From Rosellinia necatrix (taxonomy: Eukaryota; Ascomycota; Sordariomycetes; Xylariales; Xylariaceae), in contig JAGYVD010000002.1 in NCBI GenBank assembly GCA_021209875.1, positions 2,170,001-2,234,000 of the forward strand: DNA of 64,000 bases. The letters run 5' to 3'. Shown here one piece after another: positions 11,793 through 26,029 of the stretch; position 1 is the first letter of the stretch, and each line of letters begins with the position of its first letter. The position numbers and the translations under genes are program-made. The notes beneath the pieces are model-generated. The model saw nothing but the letters and a program-made list of their open reading frames with translations. It was not told where the DNA came from and ran no database searches.

Positions 11793-14243
11793 CTATTCCT
11801 GCTTAGTGCTCTCAGCTACGCCATGGAAATCGCCATTGGTAACCTCCTCATCAATCTCTGCTTCTGCTTCTGCTTCTGCTTCCGTCGTCTCCTCGTCTGT
11901 AACATTGCTTGTGCGTAAGAGACGTTGTAAATCTTCCTCGCTGATAATGCTCTCAATGCTCCCACGCCTGACACTCTCCCTAGTATCGCGCCTCCCCCGT
12001 TCTATTATGCGCTCTATCTTAAGCCGGTTCGCTATAAACTTCAATTTTGGGAATGTGCTTTGTTGCCCTTCGTGTAGCATCCGCGCCAGGCGATCTGGGT
12101 CAGGATCCGATAAAATCTTCAAAACATCTGATAGCTGCGATTGTGGCCAGATAGTAATGGTGCCACTGAATTGTTGCAGCCACAGCTGAGACCAGTCCTG
12201 ACCAAGAGGGCGAGGCAACAATTCCAAGTGTTTCAATACCTTCAACCATTTGTTCAGGTCTAACTTGATGTACTGCTCCGCGGCAGAGCCCAAAAACCCA
12301 CCCCGCCAACCACGGCCTTTTCGGTGGGTGACTGGAGATCCCACCGTACCCCGAGACGAAAAGAAGAATAACGAGATGTGCGGGTTTACTTGGCTGACAA
12401 TAGTGAAATTGACGTTGAAATGGAGATTGAGGGCTTTAATTGGTATATCTGTCCTTAAGCTTCCATCTTTCCACTGATATATTATGTTAGCGGCGTCTTA
12501 GAGGCTTGACGGGTGCATAGAACAAAGGGGAGAGGGGGGGTCATATACCTTGTGACCAAAAGAGTATGGAACCAGAGTACCATCCGAGATTTTCATCATG
12601 AGCACAACGGGATTTAGGATACCCGGAACAGCAGCACTCGCTAATACCGCAGACCAAATCACACAGTCAGGGGAGGTCAGATAATTACAAAGGATAGTGG
12701 GCGAGTGGGGATCGGCAGGGACGCAGGAGACGTTGAGTATACGGCCAGTTCTTTCGTATGCTTCTCTGAATGTCATTGAACCGCGTGACCACCAGCTAGA
12801 CTGGCGTGCCCAGTCGACGGAATCGAACCTTGCCCCAGTCTTCCACCACCTTGGAAACCACACAGCGATAGATTCAGAGCAGGGTTTGATATTATGCGCG
12901 AGGGCAGGAACTAGTAATGCTTTGAGTTCCTCGTTCGTTCGAGTTGCCACAAGAGCGGCGACGAGGGCACCACCACTTGTACCGGTGATAACGTCAGGCA
13001 GAAGGTCCGCTTCAAGTAGCGCCTTGACAACGCCAAAATGGTAATAAGCGAATGACTGTCAGGTTGGTGGTCAGTGGTTTCTCCTCTGCGACACTAGAGA
13101 GATTTTTCGAGTACGTGGCACTTACAGCCCCGCCTGAGAGGCACAATGCTGTTCGGCCGTAGTTGGCATGCATCCTTTTAAACAAAGCACGCTTCTCATC
13201 CAATGGGAGGCATGGCGAATTCAGTAAGAAACGAGTACCCTTCTCGACTGGGTGTTACATTAGCTAGTCGATCTAAGGAGGGCGGGTAAGGGGGGCGGGA
13301 AGGGTGCTCTACCTTCGTCTATGAAATGCTGCACCAAATTCTTGGTCCCGTAATATGCTTGGCTGTACAGTCGTGGGTTCTCCACGCCCACAAAGTTGTT
13401 CTTGACACAGGCCTCAACCAGAGCTTTAAGATCCTCGACAGCTCGCTTGCTATCGCTCCCACACTCTCTCTGTTCTCTCTCGGCGACTTTGCGATGCTTG
13501 CGGATCTGGTCATAGACCCGGCGCACGGTCTTGGAGTCATAGTAGGCATATTCGTTCTCCTCCTTCCAGTCCTCGTTTCCCAAATAGGCATCCATCTCTT
13601 TCGCAGCATGTACCCAGTCGTGGTATTTGCTGGTGGCCCGCATAGCGCGTCGTAGCCGCTCTCGGCGTCCCGTCCACGTTACGTAGTGCTCGTAAAGAAA
13701 TATATAGGACCTCGTCGCGATGTAGACGGCGCCAAGGCCGATAATCCACAGCACGACGGAGAAAAGGAAGGGCCATTTGAGTAAGCCGTACAGGTAGCCT
13801 TCTCGGGTTTCGTCCACAGTACGGCGACCAATACCAACCTTCCTCCTCTTGCGGCGTCGGCTGCTCTTGACCTTCTCATTGACGGGGGCCCAGTCGTTCT
13901 GCGCGGTAATAAACATGCTGCTCTGGGCGCCGTTCGGGCGGGTCACGGACTCGGGCAAGGGTGCCGCATCGACGGAGGCGGCGGGACTCGAGCGTGTATA
14001 GTCGAGCCCGACCAGGCCCGGGTCGGTAGGGCTCCGCACGGTTGGTGTCAAGACATCGTCCGAAGGGGGTGTCGGGTCAGGTGCGGAGAGAGCCTGTGCA
14101 AAAGCGGCCAGGTGTTCGGCTGGTACAAACTGGCGATCGATATCGGGGAGCCGAGTATAGTCGAAAGACTCCGGGGGGTAGCCATAGTTGTGACGGCGCT
14201 TCGTGGTAACGAAGGAGAGTAACGATCGGCTAACATCCGCCAT
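11793..14243 (-). CDS. Patatin-like triacylglycerol lipase (TGL3/4/5 type)
   Basis: Four exons, 14243-13313, 13247-13126, 13055-12549 and 12473-11793, give 746 aa; introns are 65, 70 and 75 nt and all phases agree. The N-terminal third has a hydrophobic segment (WPFLFSVVLWIIGLGAVYIA) followed by a basic helix, as expected for lipid-droplet/ER association. The patatin core has an oxyanion-type loop CLSGGA at the end of exon 2, then SFAYYHFGVVKALLEADLLP. The nucleophile elbow GTSGG carries Ser378, and the catalytic Asp523 sits in WKDGSLRTDIP at the start of exon 4. So both dyad residues are present. Yeast TGL3/4/5 homologues hydrolyse stored triacylglycerol and have lysophospholipid activities (established for the family). 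The C-terminal tail ends with a Glu/Ala repeat (ETTEAEAEAEAEIDEE) encoded by a short GCTTCT tandem repeat near 11860-11881. Confidence 0.92.
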
Positions 14244-15418
14244 GTTGGTTGAGCTGAGCCGGGACGGAGAGCGTCATGTTCAATAGGGGAAGGAGGGGAA
14301 TTGTTGTCATGCAGAAGAGGTTATGAACAGCATGTAAACGGTGTATGAATGATGAATGAATGGTGAATGAATGGCGAAGTAGGTAGGTAGGTAGGTAAGT
14401 AGGTAGGACAGTATGCCTATTTGCCGTTGTCTCGTCAATGTAATCGCGTGCCGGTGTGAATCCGACACGAGCACACCCCACGAAGCAGTGTAGCAGCAGT
14501 GATGGGCAAGAGCCGCCGTTCATTCCACGTTGATTTACAGGGATGTTGGGGTCACTTTTGTCCGACGTCATCGAATATCCTGCACGGAAGGTACCTGTGC
14601 ACTGCGGCGGACCAACGCTAAATGCAAGGTACCTGGCACCTGGTGGGACGCTAACCTATGTACATTACCGCCTGAAGGGTTAGTGGCAGCTGCCTGGGGG
14701 GCATGCTTGTATCTGGCTATAACTACCTACCACTAACTATCTGTGCCTGACTTTAGGTACCGGAGTCGTGGTTGTCGATTAACATTACATTCGTAGCTTA
14801 CTCATTGATTTTTAAAGGGACATAATAAGATAGAATTCGGCGAGGAGCAGTTATGGAGGGCTACAAAGGGTCACGGGAGCCATAAGGACCGGGGCCAGGA
14901 GCAACCAGAGGTATGTAACTCGTGAGATAAAGTCAGTCCATGTATAATTAAGTGCATATATGTGCATATAGAAATAGCACGTCTAAACGAGGGAGAGGCT
15001 GTTTTTTTCTAGCAAAAACAGAGTGGCTGTATTAAATAGTTGGCAATCAATTCTTAGGCATCTATACTCTTCGGCCCGGACAACCTGGCCCCCCTTGGAG
15101 CTGCTGCTTGGTACGGGAAATCGCCGAGGTGTGCTCACAGCAAGATCCAAATACCATCATATGAACATGCAGCCTAGACAATTTTTTCACAGCAGGAAGT
15201 GCCCTCGTAGTCTGATATGTTATTTAAAACGTTGGTATTTGGCGCGATTGCCTCTAGTCATTGACTCCATAAAACATTCCCGTAGGCCCGACCAAAGATG
15301 AAAACGGGCAAACTGACGATGAGAAAAAAAAAAAAAAAACTCCGGGATTGCGTAAACCACCTGTATCATCGGTCACAAATACGGGTCACGGCAATGATAT
15401 ACATCGCCATGCGTGCAC
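14244..15418. other. Intergenic, no gene seen
   Basis: Contains a GTAGGTAG run at about 14379-14406, ATGAATG repeats just before it, and an A-run at 15325-15339. It is the upstream side of the lipase gene and the downstream side of sar1. No coding motif seen. Confidence 0.55.
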
Positions 15419-17294
<1,876 letters not shown>

Positions 17295-19578
17295 TTACAC
17301 GGACAGAACATACTGGTCCGGATCCCGTTTGCCGGCAGAGAGTAGTCCGATTTCTCGCATGCGCTGAGCCCCTTTTCCGGGCTGAGGCCGCTGCTGAGGA
17401 AGTTGGCCTTTTCGGGCCTTGTCGTTGTGTTTCTGGAGATATTTCTCTTTGAACTTCTCTCTTCGGCGTTGCCGCTTTTGTTCCAACCCCTTGACAATGT
17501 CAATGGCACCCCGAACATGGCCACCCGATTCCAACGGCTTACTCATCCGACGTGGGGCCCTGATGTGTTGAGGGAAGAGAGCTGGGGCCCTGGGAAGTGA
17601 TTTTGTGTGTGTCAAACCAGGGCGAAACGCCAACGTCTTGAACTGTGCATTGTGGCATTGCCCATCTAGAGCCAGAGAAGCTGGAGGGGACCGTAAAGCA
17701 CGACCAGGCGGGGGCGGTGACACCAGCCGACGAGGAGAAAATCTATCAAAAAGTCGCCGTGGAGAACGGCCTCGGTTTTTGGGGGGAGGAGGGGAATGAT
17801 ATCGCTTGGGGGATATGTGACCTGGTTTCTTGTTGCGGTGCTCACTATCTTGCTCTCTGCCGTGATGAAGATCCTCCAATTCCCCATGAAGCCAAAGCTG
17901 CTCGTCGCTGTCATGGCCACGTCGAAGATGCTGCCGCTCTTCGTCCTCGTCCTCGGGGCTCCGAATTCGGAAAGCTGGGGTCGATATCCTGTGGTATTAG
18001 ATGGAGCTTTTCTCGGCGTTTAACGGCCATGCAAGAAATGTACGCGTTCTCCAGAACGCGATCCTCGTCTAGAGTACCACATACAAAGTCGGTGCTATCG
18101 GGCAGTTCGGGGGTGCCTGGACGGAACTTGATCCGGCGGCTTCTTCCTCGAATTTTCTTAGGCGCAGCAGTCCCTTCTGATGACGAAGAATCGGATTTAT
18201 CCGCAGCCAAAGTAGGCCGGCGATAGGTTAGTGTATCATTTGACAGCCTAAGAGCCAAGCCGGTACTGGGTGTCCAAAGTTGCAGGTCACCGTCATCCTC
18301 ATCCTCAGATTCCGCAAAGCCAATCTCATTATCCGTATTATAGCCGTCAGAGGCGATCTCGTCGGATTCATAGTCTGACTGAGCATCAAAGCCCTCCTCA
18401 TCCTCTTCATCCTCAGCATCGTCGTCCTCGAAGTCGTTTGTTAGGTCCGCATCCTCCTCGTCCTCCAGATTAGCCTCCTCCTCTTCCTCTTCCTCTTCCT
18501 CCTCGAGAGCTTCTTCTTCAGCTTCCTTGCCTATTCGACGAATTTCGTTCTCTTTCCGTAGCGTATCACTGATAGTTAGGCGAGCTGATGTGGACAGAGG
18601 GTTCTGCCGAATCCAATCTTCTTGTACAGGCTCATCGCTAGCAAATTCGTGGAATCGAGACGACTCCGTATTCAGATCATTGGCATTAGCAGTAAGATAT
18701 TTAGAAGATCGAGTCGTTACAGGGCTTTGATTAGTGCGGTGTGGGGTTGATGACCGCTGGCGTCGATGATGAGTCGCTGAAGGAGACCGATACTTGCGCG
18801 ACACGGCAGGAGAAGTAGCCGTGTATTTTGTCTGAATATCGGTGAGCAGTGAGCCCGAATTTAGGAGTTCATGTCGCGGCAGCTCATTCCGGGAAACAGA
18901 TTTGGTTGCGCAGGCAAACTTAATGCAAGTCTTCCGTGGTGGTTGCTCTTCAATTGCGGAGGTGGGTTCTGGGCACTGAGGTCGGACCACGGGTTTCTTT
19001 GCCTCGGGCTTTGGCCCACAGGCAAAGGAGATACGTCGTTTCTTGTGAAGCTCTATGGTGGTGTCTCTTTTTTCACCACAGCGTTGCGTCATAGCTAGAC
19101 CCGATTGTATAGGGGTAGGATGGCTTCCAAGATTGCCCGAGGTAATCACTCCCCTCTTTACGTCAAATAAATTCCCAGTCAACTGGACCAAGGAAATCGC
19201 CGGCAGAGGCGGGCTGGGAGTATTGGTGCGAGCGGGGCTTGTAAGGCCAGTGTCGCTCGTAAGGTCGGCAGCGGATATGAGGCTGATGTTGCTGTTCACA
19301 GATCGCCGTCTTGCAGGTGAGATGCGAAGAGGTTCGACCTTCTCCTCGCTAGACTGATGAAGTGCTTTCGTCAGGAGGGATTCGGCGTGATCGACTATTC
19401 TAGGAACAACGGCCCTCCTAAATTGGCCCCGGGCGGTATACCGGTCGGATGCTAGGTCCGGGGGTTCATCTAGGTCAGCGGCCTCCTCGTCGTCTGCGGC
19501 ATGTTGTAAATGGGCTCCCTGGGGATCCCACGCCATCACGCTCGAGGTGGCTATGCCGTTGGCCCGCTCGTTTGCCAT
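17295..19578 (-). CDS. DUF2457 fungal nuclear-type protein, interrupted by an apparent one-base frameshift
   Basis: One intronless frame starts at 19578 (MANERANG) and stops at 17911. Homology-like reading continues in another frame from about 17954 to a stop at 17295. The two join exactly if one base of the G-run at 17955-17958 (C-run on the coding strand) is ignored, giving about 760 aa; as written, the product would be 555 aa. IPQDIDPSFP lies just before the junction and EDEDEERQHLRRG just after it, as in the family. The protein has a variable Ser/Pro/Arg-rich N-terminal half, a long acidic tract (about residues 350-435) and PPPPKNRGRSPRRL. The basic end GAIDIVKGLEQKRQRRREKF with PGKGAQRMREIGL and final DQYVLSV looks conserved. 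No GT...AG pair that restores frame was found around the site. The function of DUF2457 is unknown; acidic and basic tracts suggest a nuclear protein (inference). Confidence 0.75.
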
Positions 19579-20060
19579 GGTAATAAACTGAGTGAAGGTA
19601 AGGTGATGAGTCGATAGAGAATAAGGACGGCAAGGGCCGGTTGGTTATCTTGGCCCACCACAATAAGTTTCTTAAAGTCGTTAAATCAGGACAGGCTGGC
19701 TGTACACCGAAGCAAGTGGCGAGACGAGTTTCGGGCTGAGTTGTTGATGCACAATATGCAAGTTTCGATTCTTTAGCTAGAAGAAGCGCAGTTTGGTGTG
19801 TCCCGGGGGACCGCCTTGCTATAACAGCAGAACCATGATGATCGCCGAGGGATCTGTGTAGGAAGAGAGGGCCTGGTGAATGTGCAGGGCCGCAACACAG
19901 CCCTCGCAGCTCAGACAAGAGGCTTTTGACGACCGAGAGCCTACCCAGTGAAAAGGAGACGCACGGGCGGGTTGGCCAGAAAGGTGACGAATGCGTTCAC
20001 AATTGAGTCAAGACAAACACCGCGCAACCGAGCGATTAAGTAGGATACAGGAGGCGCAAG

Positions 20061-20098
20061 GGTCTTGGGTGGTCTTGGGCGGTCTTGGGCGGGCTTGG
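20061..20098. repeat. 10-bp minisatellite GGTCTTGGGC
   Basis: Three near-perfect tandem copies of GGTCTTGGG(T/C) and a fourth degenerate copy. Confidence 0.85.
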
Positions 20099-21120
20099 CC
20101 GTGGCTAGTCCTGAGCTGTGTTCTGGGATCAACTTGGGTGGCGCAGAAGGATCTACAAAACAATCTCGCAGACGTCAAATGTGCGGCGCCGTTGGCTATG
20201 AAGGTCGGCGGCACGGCTGGTGCCAAGGTGCACGATGCGCCAACACTCCGGGAAACAAACGAGGGTTGATGGCAACTGAGGGAAGCAAAACGGAAGAAAG
20301 GAGGCTAGAGGTGGAGGGAAGGCGACGCTGGTTAAGTATTAAGTAATGAAGAAAAGAACACACACACTCTTGGATATGGACGAGTGGGAGGGGAGCGCCG
20401 TGAGGAGTTTGTGAGGGTGGCGGACTGACTTTGGCTGTCTAAACCAGCAAACCAGGGCGAAAGACCGGGATCCGAATCAAATCACCAGCTAGGCGGGCTG
20501 TCTCCCTTCTTCTCTTTTTTTTTCTCCCTTCCTCGCCCATCCAGCGGTCAGCTTATGTATAAGCTTTCTTCAGATTTTAGTTTTTTTTTTTATTAGTCTT
20601 TCTTGAATGAATTAGGACCGGTCCAAGAGTGAGGCATACAGTACAGTACAGCAAAGAGTGAGGGACACAGTACACTACAACAAAAACAACGTCAGACCAT
20701 GTGTGTGCTGTGCTACAGTACAAGAACGGAAAATAGCACATGCAACCTTGAACCTGTTTGGAACCGCACCTCTACGATTAGGTAAAGCGGTATGTGCCTA
20801 TCGGATACTGTCGTAGCGCATGCCCCATCCTCACCTTCCAAGGTTGGCGCAAGGTCGGGGGGTTTGTGCGCTTATTGCGGTAGACACCTACCGCCTATTT
20901 GGGACTGCAGCGTTCCAATTCTGTCATATAACTACCTAGCTGGGTATCTTGCTAGGGTGTAAGCCATTAAAACGTTGCCACTGAAGAATCCACATGCGTA
21001 AAGAGGGATGTTCTGTACAGGGCTGGAGCAACAAGGTTGCTCCCTTGTATGTATACCGTACCACAAAGTTCAAACGGCTACCCCTCTTGCACACCGGTAT
21101 GTGCCTTCTAGCGTACTGTA

Positions 21121-21170
21121 CCAGACCCACCAGAGCCCGCCAGAGCCCACCAGAGCCCACCAGAGTCCAT
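21121..21170. repeat. 10-bp minisatellite CCAGAGCCCA
   Basis: Four to five tandem copies of CCAGAGCCC(A/G) with single-base differences. Confidence 0.85.
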
Positions 21171-22917
21171 TAAGCTTCCACTAAGAATCAAAGGCTGCAT
21201 GCAGCCTTTCCTAATACCGGCTAATCAGGCCTCGGAGAATCTGAACCAACAAACGAGCGATCGAATAAAGGGTCCAGCATCCCTGTCAGTATGACATCCA
21301 ACCCTACAGTGGCGCTACAGTGATTGGTGGGAGCTCGAAATTCGTATGCGATCTCTCATGCAGCTCATACGCTAACAGACCTCGGTCGCTACAGTGCTGC
21401 ACAGTATATGGTTATTTTTCAATAAGGAAGTACATCCAGTGTATGTGAGAACAAGCTCCCCATCTCGCTCACAAACCGCCTCAGGTTAGCTATTTATTGA
21501 TAAACAGGGGCGGTGGCTTACCCAATATGTACCGAGTCCCATGCCGGCGAGAACTTGAATTCTATGCATTTGTTAATTAATTCGTGATACGAGAAGAGCC
21601 TGAGAAGGATCTCGGCCTCCGCCGCAGCAACATGCTGTGTCAGACCTATCGCTGAGCGAGCGGGTATGCATCAGTTCAAATGCGTGAAGTGCCCACATGC
21701 AGCTTTGGTCAGCAGGGCAAATCGGCCAAGCCGGGATATTTACTTGGGAGAATTTATCAACCAGTTGATTCACCCATTCTTTTTCTTTGTTTGTTCTGGA
21801 GATGGCGATTTCTCGGCCGGTTCCAGTCAATGTAGACCTTCAAAATCTTTCGCCCCTTCCAGATCATTAGTGATTACACCATTTGGGTGCGATGACAAAA
21901 AACCACACTGGGAGTGTGTAAGCAAGATAATAATCAGGAGTGCACATACATACAAATACACGGGGTGAGGATGGAAGCTCTCTGCGTGCTCGAAAGCAGC
22001 AGAGGCGCTCAAGCACATTTACTGTGGTTGGTGAGATTAGTTGCAAGTAGCCTAGAGTCTCGAATGGCGTTCGAATAGATAGTTCAATGAGGGCTGCTAT
22101 GCCTCTGGCTAGACCACATATGGAACAACAACATGCACACTGCTCAATACTGGGCAGTATACGCGATGCTAGCCGTGAGGTGAGCTAACAATTATCATCA
22201 CAGTCGGTAACCTAAACTGTTTTGTGTGGCGGTACCCACCCTCCCTCCATCGGTATGCGCGATTAAAACGGCACACGGCGCAAACTACTGGAGATGACTT
22301 GAAACTATTATTAGGCGATTATTAGGCGTGTAACCGTATTATTAGCACTGTCTATAAGTGTTTTTATGATTTCAGCGACACCCCGACTCTTGGCCAAAGT
22401 CTAGCTCGAGTGGGAACGCCGTCGGATGATGCACAGGACCATCTTTGGCGCCTGCAGATCATACTAGTACAAGTTGGTGCGACGTATCCCACGCGGAAGC
22501 GTTACACGTGTATGCGTGCATTTACCGGCAAGCAGTAGCTTGACTTACCTACCCAGCCTGGTACCTAACAGAGCAACGTTGGAATTCATTCAATCGTTAT
22601 TACTACATTACAACATGATGTCCCTATATATCAAAATATGTCAGAACCAGTGTTTTGACCCTCAACCTCGACCTTGCAGTCGGGTCTTTGTTTCGGTGAA
22701 GTTGCTTTCATTATGCGTTCCAGTCCGCTGTTACTTCAATCTACACTAATTTAATTCCCCTTCTAGCCAAGATCTCGTAGGTGGTGCCCCCTTTTACCAT
22801 CTACCGACGTAGGTGTATTGAGATGCTTAATTTTATAGTGTCCGTCCGGCGTTCGGTGTTGCGAGGGTGGGCCAAGAAAAATCATATCCTCTTAGGTTAT
22901 AGTTAGTTCAGCTCCAA

Positions 22918-22958
22918 CACGCCCACACGCCCACACGTCCACACGTCCACACGTCCAA
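22918..22958. repeat. 8-bp minisatellite CCACACGT/CCACACGC
   Basis: Five tandem copies; the first two carry CGCC and the later ones CGTC, so the array has two sequence variants in blocks. Confidence 0.85.
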
Positions 22959-24743
22959 GTTTCTCAAACCACCATCCAGCTCCGAACATGGTACACTAGC
23001 TCACCACTCACCACGTAAAATAACTATGCGCCCAGCTTTTATTGTCACGTCCAAGGGAGATTTTCATCTCAGTGGTTGCGGGTTTGAGGGGGGACATCGC
23101 AACATACTACAACCCCGCATTCTCCATGTGGTGTACAGCACTACGGCACCTTGATTCAAATCCTTGAGGCCAGCCGAGGTGGATCGTAATAATTCAATTA
23201 CACAGGGGGGAAGAGAGCGATAGAGAGCCATCATCGCGCACCACAGGGTGATGTGATATAGGCTGTCAGTGGAAGGCTGGAGGCAGGTAATGTGCGTCTT
23301 TGCTCTATTTGATAATATCCCCGGGTTTGATCCAAGTCTGCCCCCAACATATGAAGGAGATCGTCACGAATCATGGTTCTATCCCAGACAGGTCAGCAGG
23401 ATAGTTGGTGTCACGCTAACCTTTTGGTGCCTCATCAGCACAGCGGAACTAACAGCAAGTCGAGACGCGATGTTCGAGTCTAAGCCCTTAGCGATAGAGG
23501 AGACATCGAGGAGTACATACCAGTATGTACAAGTATATGGATGAGATGCAAAGGTTCCCGTGCAGGCAATCTTCCATGGCTCCATCCCACCAACATATGT
23601 ATGTACTTCCTCCAAGTACAGTAAGTGGGTTGTATATCCACTAGGTGCCCTATGACATAGTACAGATCTCGGCCGCTGGTGTTGTTTTATGTTATGATCG
23701 ACGACCCCTTCAACGTTTCCCAACATGTTATTTACTAATTCCAGGGTCCTGTCCGAGTCATGCCTCGAAGGCGCGCTGCTGTCCGTTTGGCTCCCGCTCG
23801 CTCGCTCGCTCGCCCGGACAATTTCTGCACATGCGTGCCGGGCCATAAAACAACAGGTATTGCATTGCACACGTAGTAGATCTGCAGGGTAGGCGCGCTC
23901 CGATTTGCTTGACGTCCATCGTCTGACGGTCGGAATAGGCAGTTCTAACCAGTTCCTCAAACAAACAATGATGCAATAGGACCATGTCCTCAGTCTCGGG
24001 CAACGCTCGGGCTTCGTGGTGACAGCTAACGTCATTCTGCTTCCAGAACGCGAGGGTCGGGCTCAGCGAAGATGCAACTATAGGTAGGTGGGCATGCAAA
24101 TAAAACGAAAGTTTGTCTTGTCGCTCCATGTACAGAATACAACCTTGTAACTCCCTACCCCCACGGGGGGTCGATACGCGTGCCCATCCGCCAAGTTGCC
24201 TACCTACCTAGGTACTCAAGGCAGATGAGATCGTGGGTCGATGTCAACATAGTAGGTAGTGCTAGTATCAGGAAGCGACAATCCAACGCGACCAGAGAGT
24301 ACCTAGTTATAATTATGTGCATATATTATATAGTTAGTTATAATTAGTTGTAGTTATATAACGAGGTGCCTATATATTTGCAATAGAGAGGCCTTGACGC
24401 ATAGCTCTTTGCGGAGAATTGTCACCTCGACAGGTTCCTCTACGATCAAACGTAGGCCTATCAAACGCCAATGAATGCTAGACGGTTTGCAAACTCTGCA
24501 CGCAGTGTAGAGGTCGACGGCGCCGTCTACAACATCTACCAGCCCATGGGAATTTACAGCGGCGAGGTTTAACCTTCATTGCAAACTCCGAATACTTACA
24601 CTAACTGAGGGGGGGAACGAGGGGGGTTTACGGGGGGTACCATACAAACACTTGATTCCCCCCGACAGAAAGCCCAACCCTCCTGCTGCCCACATCTGTG
24701 ACCACGGACCGGAAATTGGCCGCGGGTTGATATAGCTACTTCA

Positions 24744-24786
24744 TGGGATAGCTTGGGATAGCTTGGGATAGCTCGGGATAGCTTAG
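24744..24786. repeat. 10-bp minisatellite GGGATAGCTT
   Basis: Four tandem copies of GGGATAGCTT, with one T-to-C change in the third copy. Confidence 0.88.
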
Positions 24787-24992
24787 GTTCAAAGACAAAG
24801 ACTGATAGCCCCTTGCCGGCATCAATAGCCGAGGGATCTTCCCCTTTCCACCACAGCACGCGCCGAAAACCAAAAACGTTAGTTAGTTACCTATTTCCGG
24901 CGGATGTTGAACACCCGACGTCATCTACACTAGTGCTAAGCCGGGCCCGGGTTAACATCTCTTAGCTGGGCCAATTATGCATGTGGCCCATG

Positions 24993-25062
24993 CACGTGAC
25001 TTTCACCTGTGAATGCTTGATCTTCAGGTGCTGGCCATGCAAGTCACGTGAATAATCACGTG
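24993..25062 (+). promoter_or_regulatory. Triple CACGTG (E-box/Cbf1-type) cluster upstream of the ATP synthase delta gene
   Basis: CACGTG occurs at 24993-24998, 25045-25050 and 25057-25062, that is 145-215 bp before the start codon at 25206. The middle copy reads TCACGTGA and the third TCACGTG. CCAAT motifs lie at about 24971 and 25073. In ascomycetes TCACGTGA-type boxes bind bHLH factors such as Cbf1 and are common at respiratory genes (established knowledge). That they regulate this gene is an inference. Confidence 0.6.
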
Positions 25063-25205
25063 CTTTCTATTTCCCAATCAGGCTAGACTATGGGTCTTTC
25101 CCGACAATCCGCCTCTCCAAGCAAGCATCGATTCTCAATTTGCTGTCGTTGACCATCGTGAGCTTCGCTCGTCATCCATATCCTCAATTGACAACCCCTG
25201 TCACC

Positions 25206-26029
25206 ATGAACGCCTTCCGCGTCGCCCGCGCGGCTCTCCGAGCTCGTCCCGCTGCCATGCGGCTCCCCATCCAGCCGCTGCAGCGAAGAGGCTACGCCGA
25301 TGCCGCTCCCGACAAGGCTCGTATCCCGTAGCAGCGGAAGCGTCCCTCCACTGACAGTCATTTGCTTGCACAGATCAAGCTGAGCCTGTCTCTGCCTCAC
25401 CAGGTACGGCCGCCTCCCGCGATGCGACCCCGGCCCGGGCGCCACCGGCACGGCAGCCCCGTCCGATCCGCCTCGGAATGCGACGTCGATGCCGGCCAGC
25501 CCTGCTAATTCCCGCAACAGTCCATCTACACCTCACACGACGTCGTCCAGGTGAACCTCCCCGCCGAGTCTGGGGAAATGGGTGTCCTTGCGAACCACGT
25601 GCCGTCGATCGAGCAATTGAAGCCCGGCCTCATCGAGATCATCGAGGAGAACGGCCCTAGCAAACAGTTCTTCCGTACGTACAAACAAAACTAAAAAAAA
25701 AAAAAAACAGGATGGACATGTCAGGTTCCAGGTCGCTAAAGTCTAGTATTAATTAGTCTCTGGCGGTTTTGCCACCGTCCAGCCAAACTCCGTCCTGAGC
25801 ATCAACGCCGTTGAAGGCTACGCTCTCGAGGATTTCAGCGCCGAGGCCGTCCGGTCTCAGATTGCCGAGGCACAAAAGGTCGTCAACGGCGGCGGTAGCG
25901 AGCAGGATATCGCAGAGGCCAAGATTGAACTGGAGGTGAGGCGCTTGTCCAATACGTACTTTGTTTTGCCCCTGGTTTGCTAACTATATGTACCAGGTTC
26001 TGGAGAGCTTGCAGGCTGCCCTAAAATAG
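25206..26029 (+). CDS. atp16: Mitochondrial F1Fo-ATP synthase subunit delta
   Basis: Five exons: 25206-25316, 25374-25403, 25521-25674, 25757-25935 and 25997-26029, giving 168 aa. The N-terminus MNAFRVARAALRARP is a mitochondrial targeting peptide, cleaved probably near RRGYADAAPDK. The mature part has IKLSLSLPHQ (exon 2, only 30 nt), SGEMGVLANHVPSIEQLKPG, SGGFATVQPNSVLSINAVEG and the C-terminal helical hairpin ending VLESLQAALK. All are hallmarks of the F1 central-stalk delta subunit (bacterial epsilon). It links the gamma subunit to the c-ring and couples proton flow to ATP synthesis at the matrix side of the inner membrane. No GT donor in the right phase exists for intron 1; AAG|GCTCGT at 25317 with acceptor CACAG at 25373 restores the conserved DKIKLSL junction, implying a GC-AG intron. 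Confidence 0.95.

Larger units (their letters stand above)
19579..25205. other. Long intergenic stretch with minisatellites, no supported gene
   Basis: About 5.6 kb without a recognised gene on either strand. Tandem repeats of period 8-10 occur at 20061-20098, 21121-21170, 22918-22958 and 24744-24786. A TACCTAGGTA palindrome is at 24205-24214, and AT-rich DNA lies at about 24300-24380. The longest frame (23379-24035, minus, 218 codons) has no motif. The right end is the promoter of the ATP synthase delta gene. Confidence 0.55.

Noticed and set aside
23379..24035. 218-codon minus-strand frame
   Set aside because: No motif, mixed composition, no splice partners or conserved blocks; probably chance.
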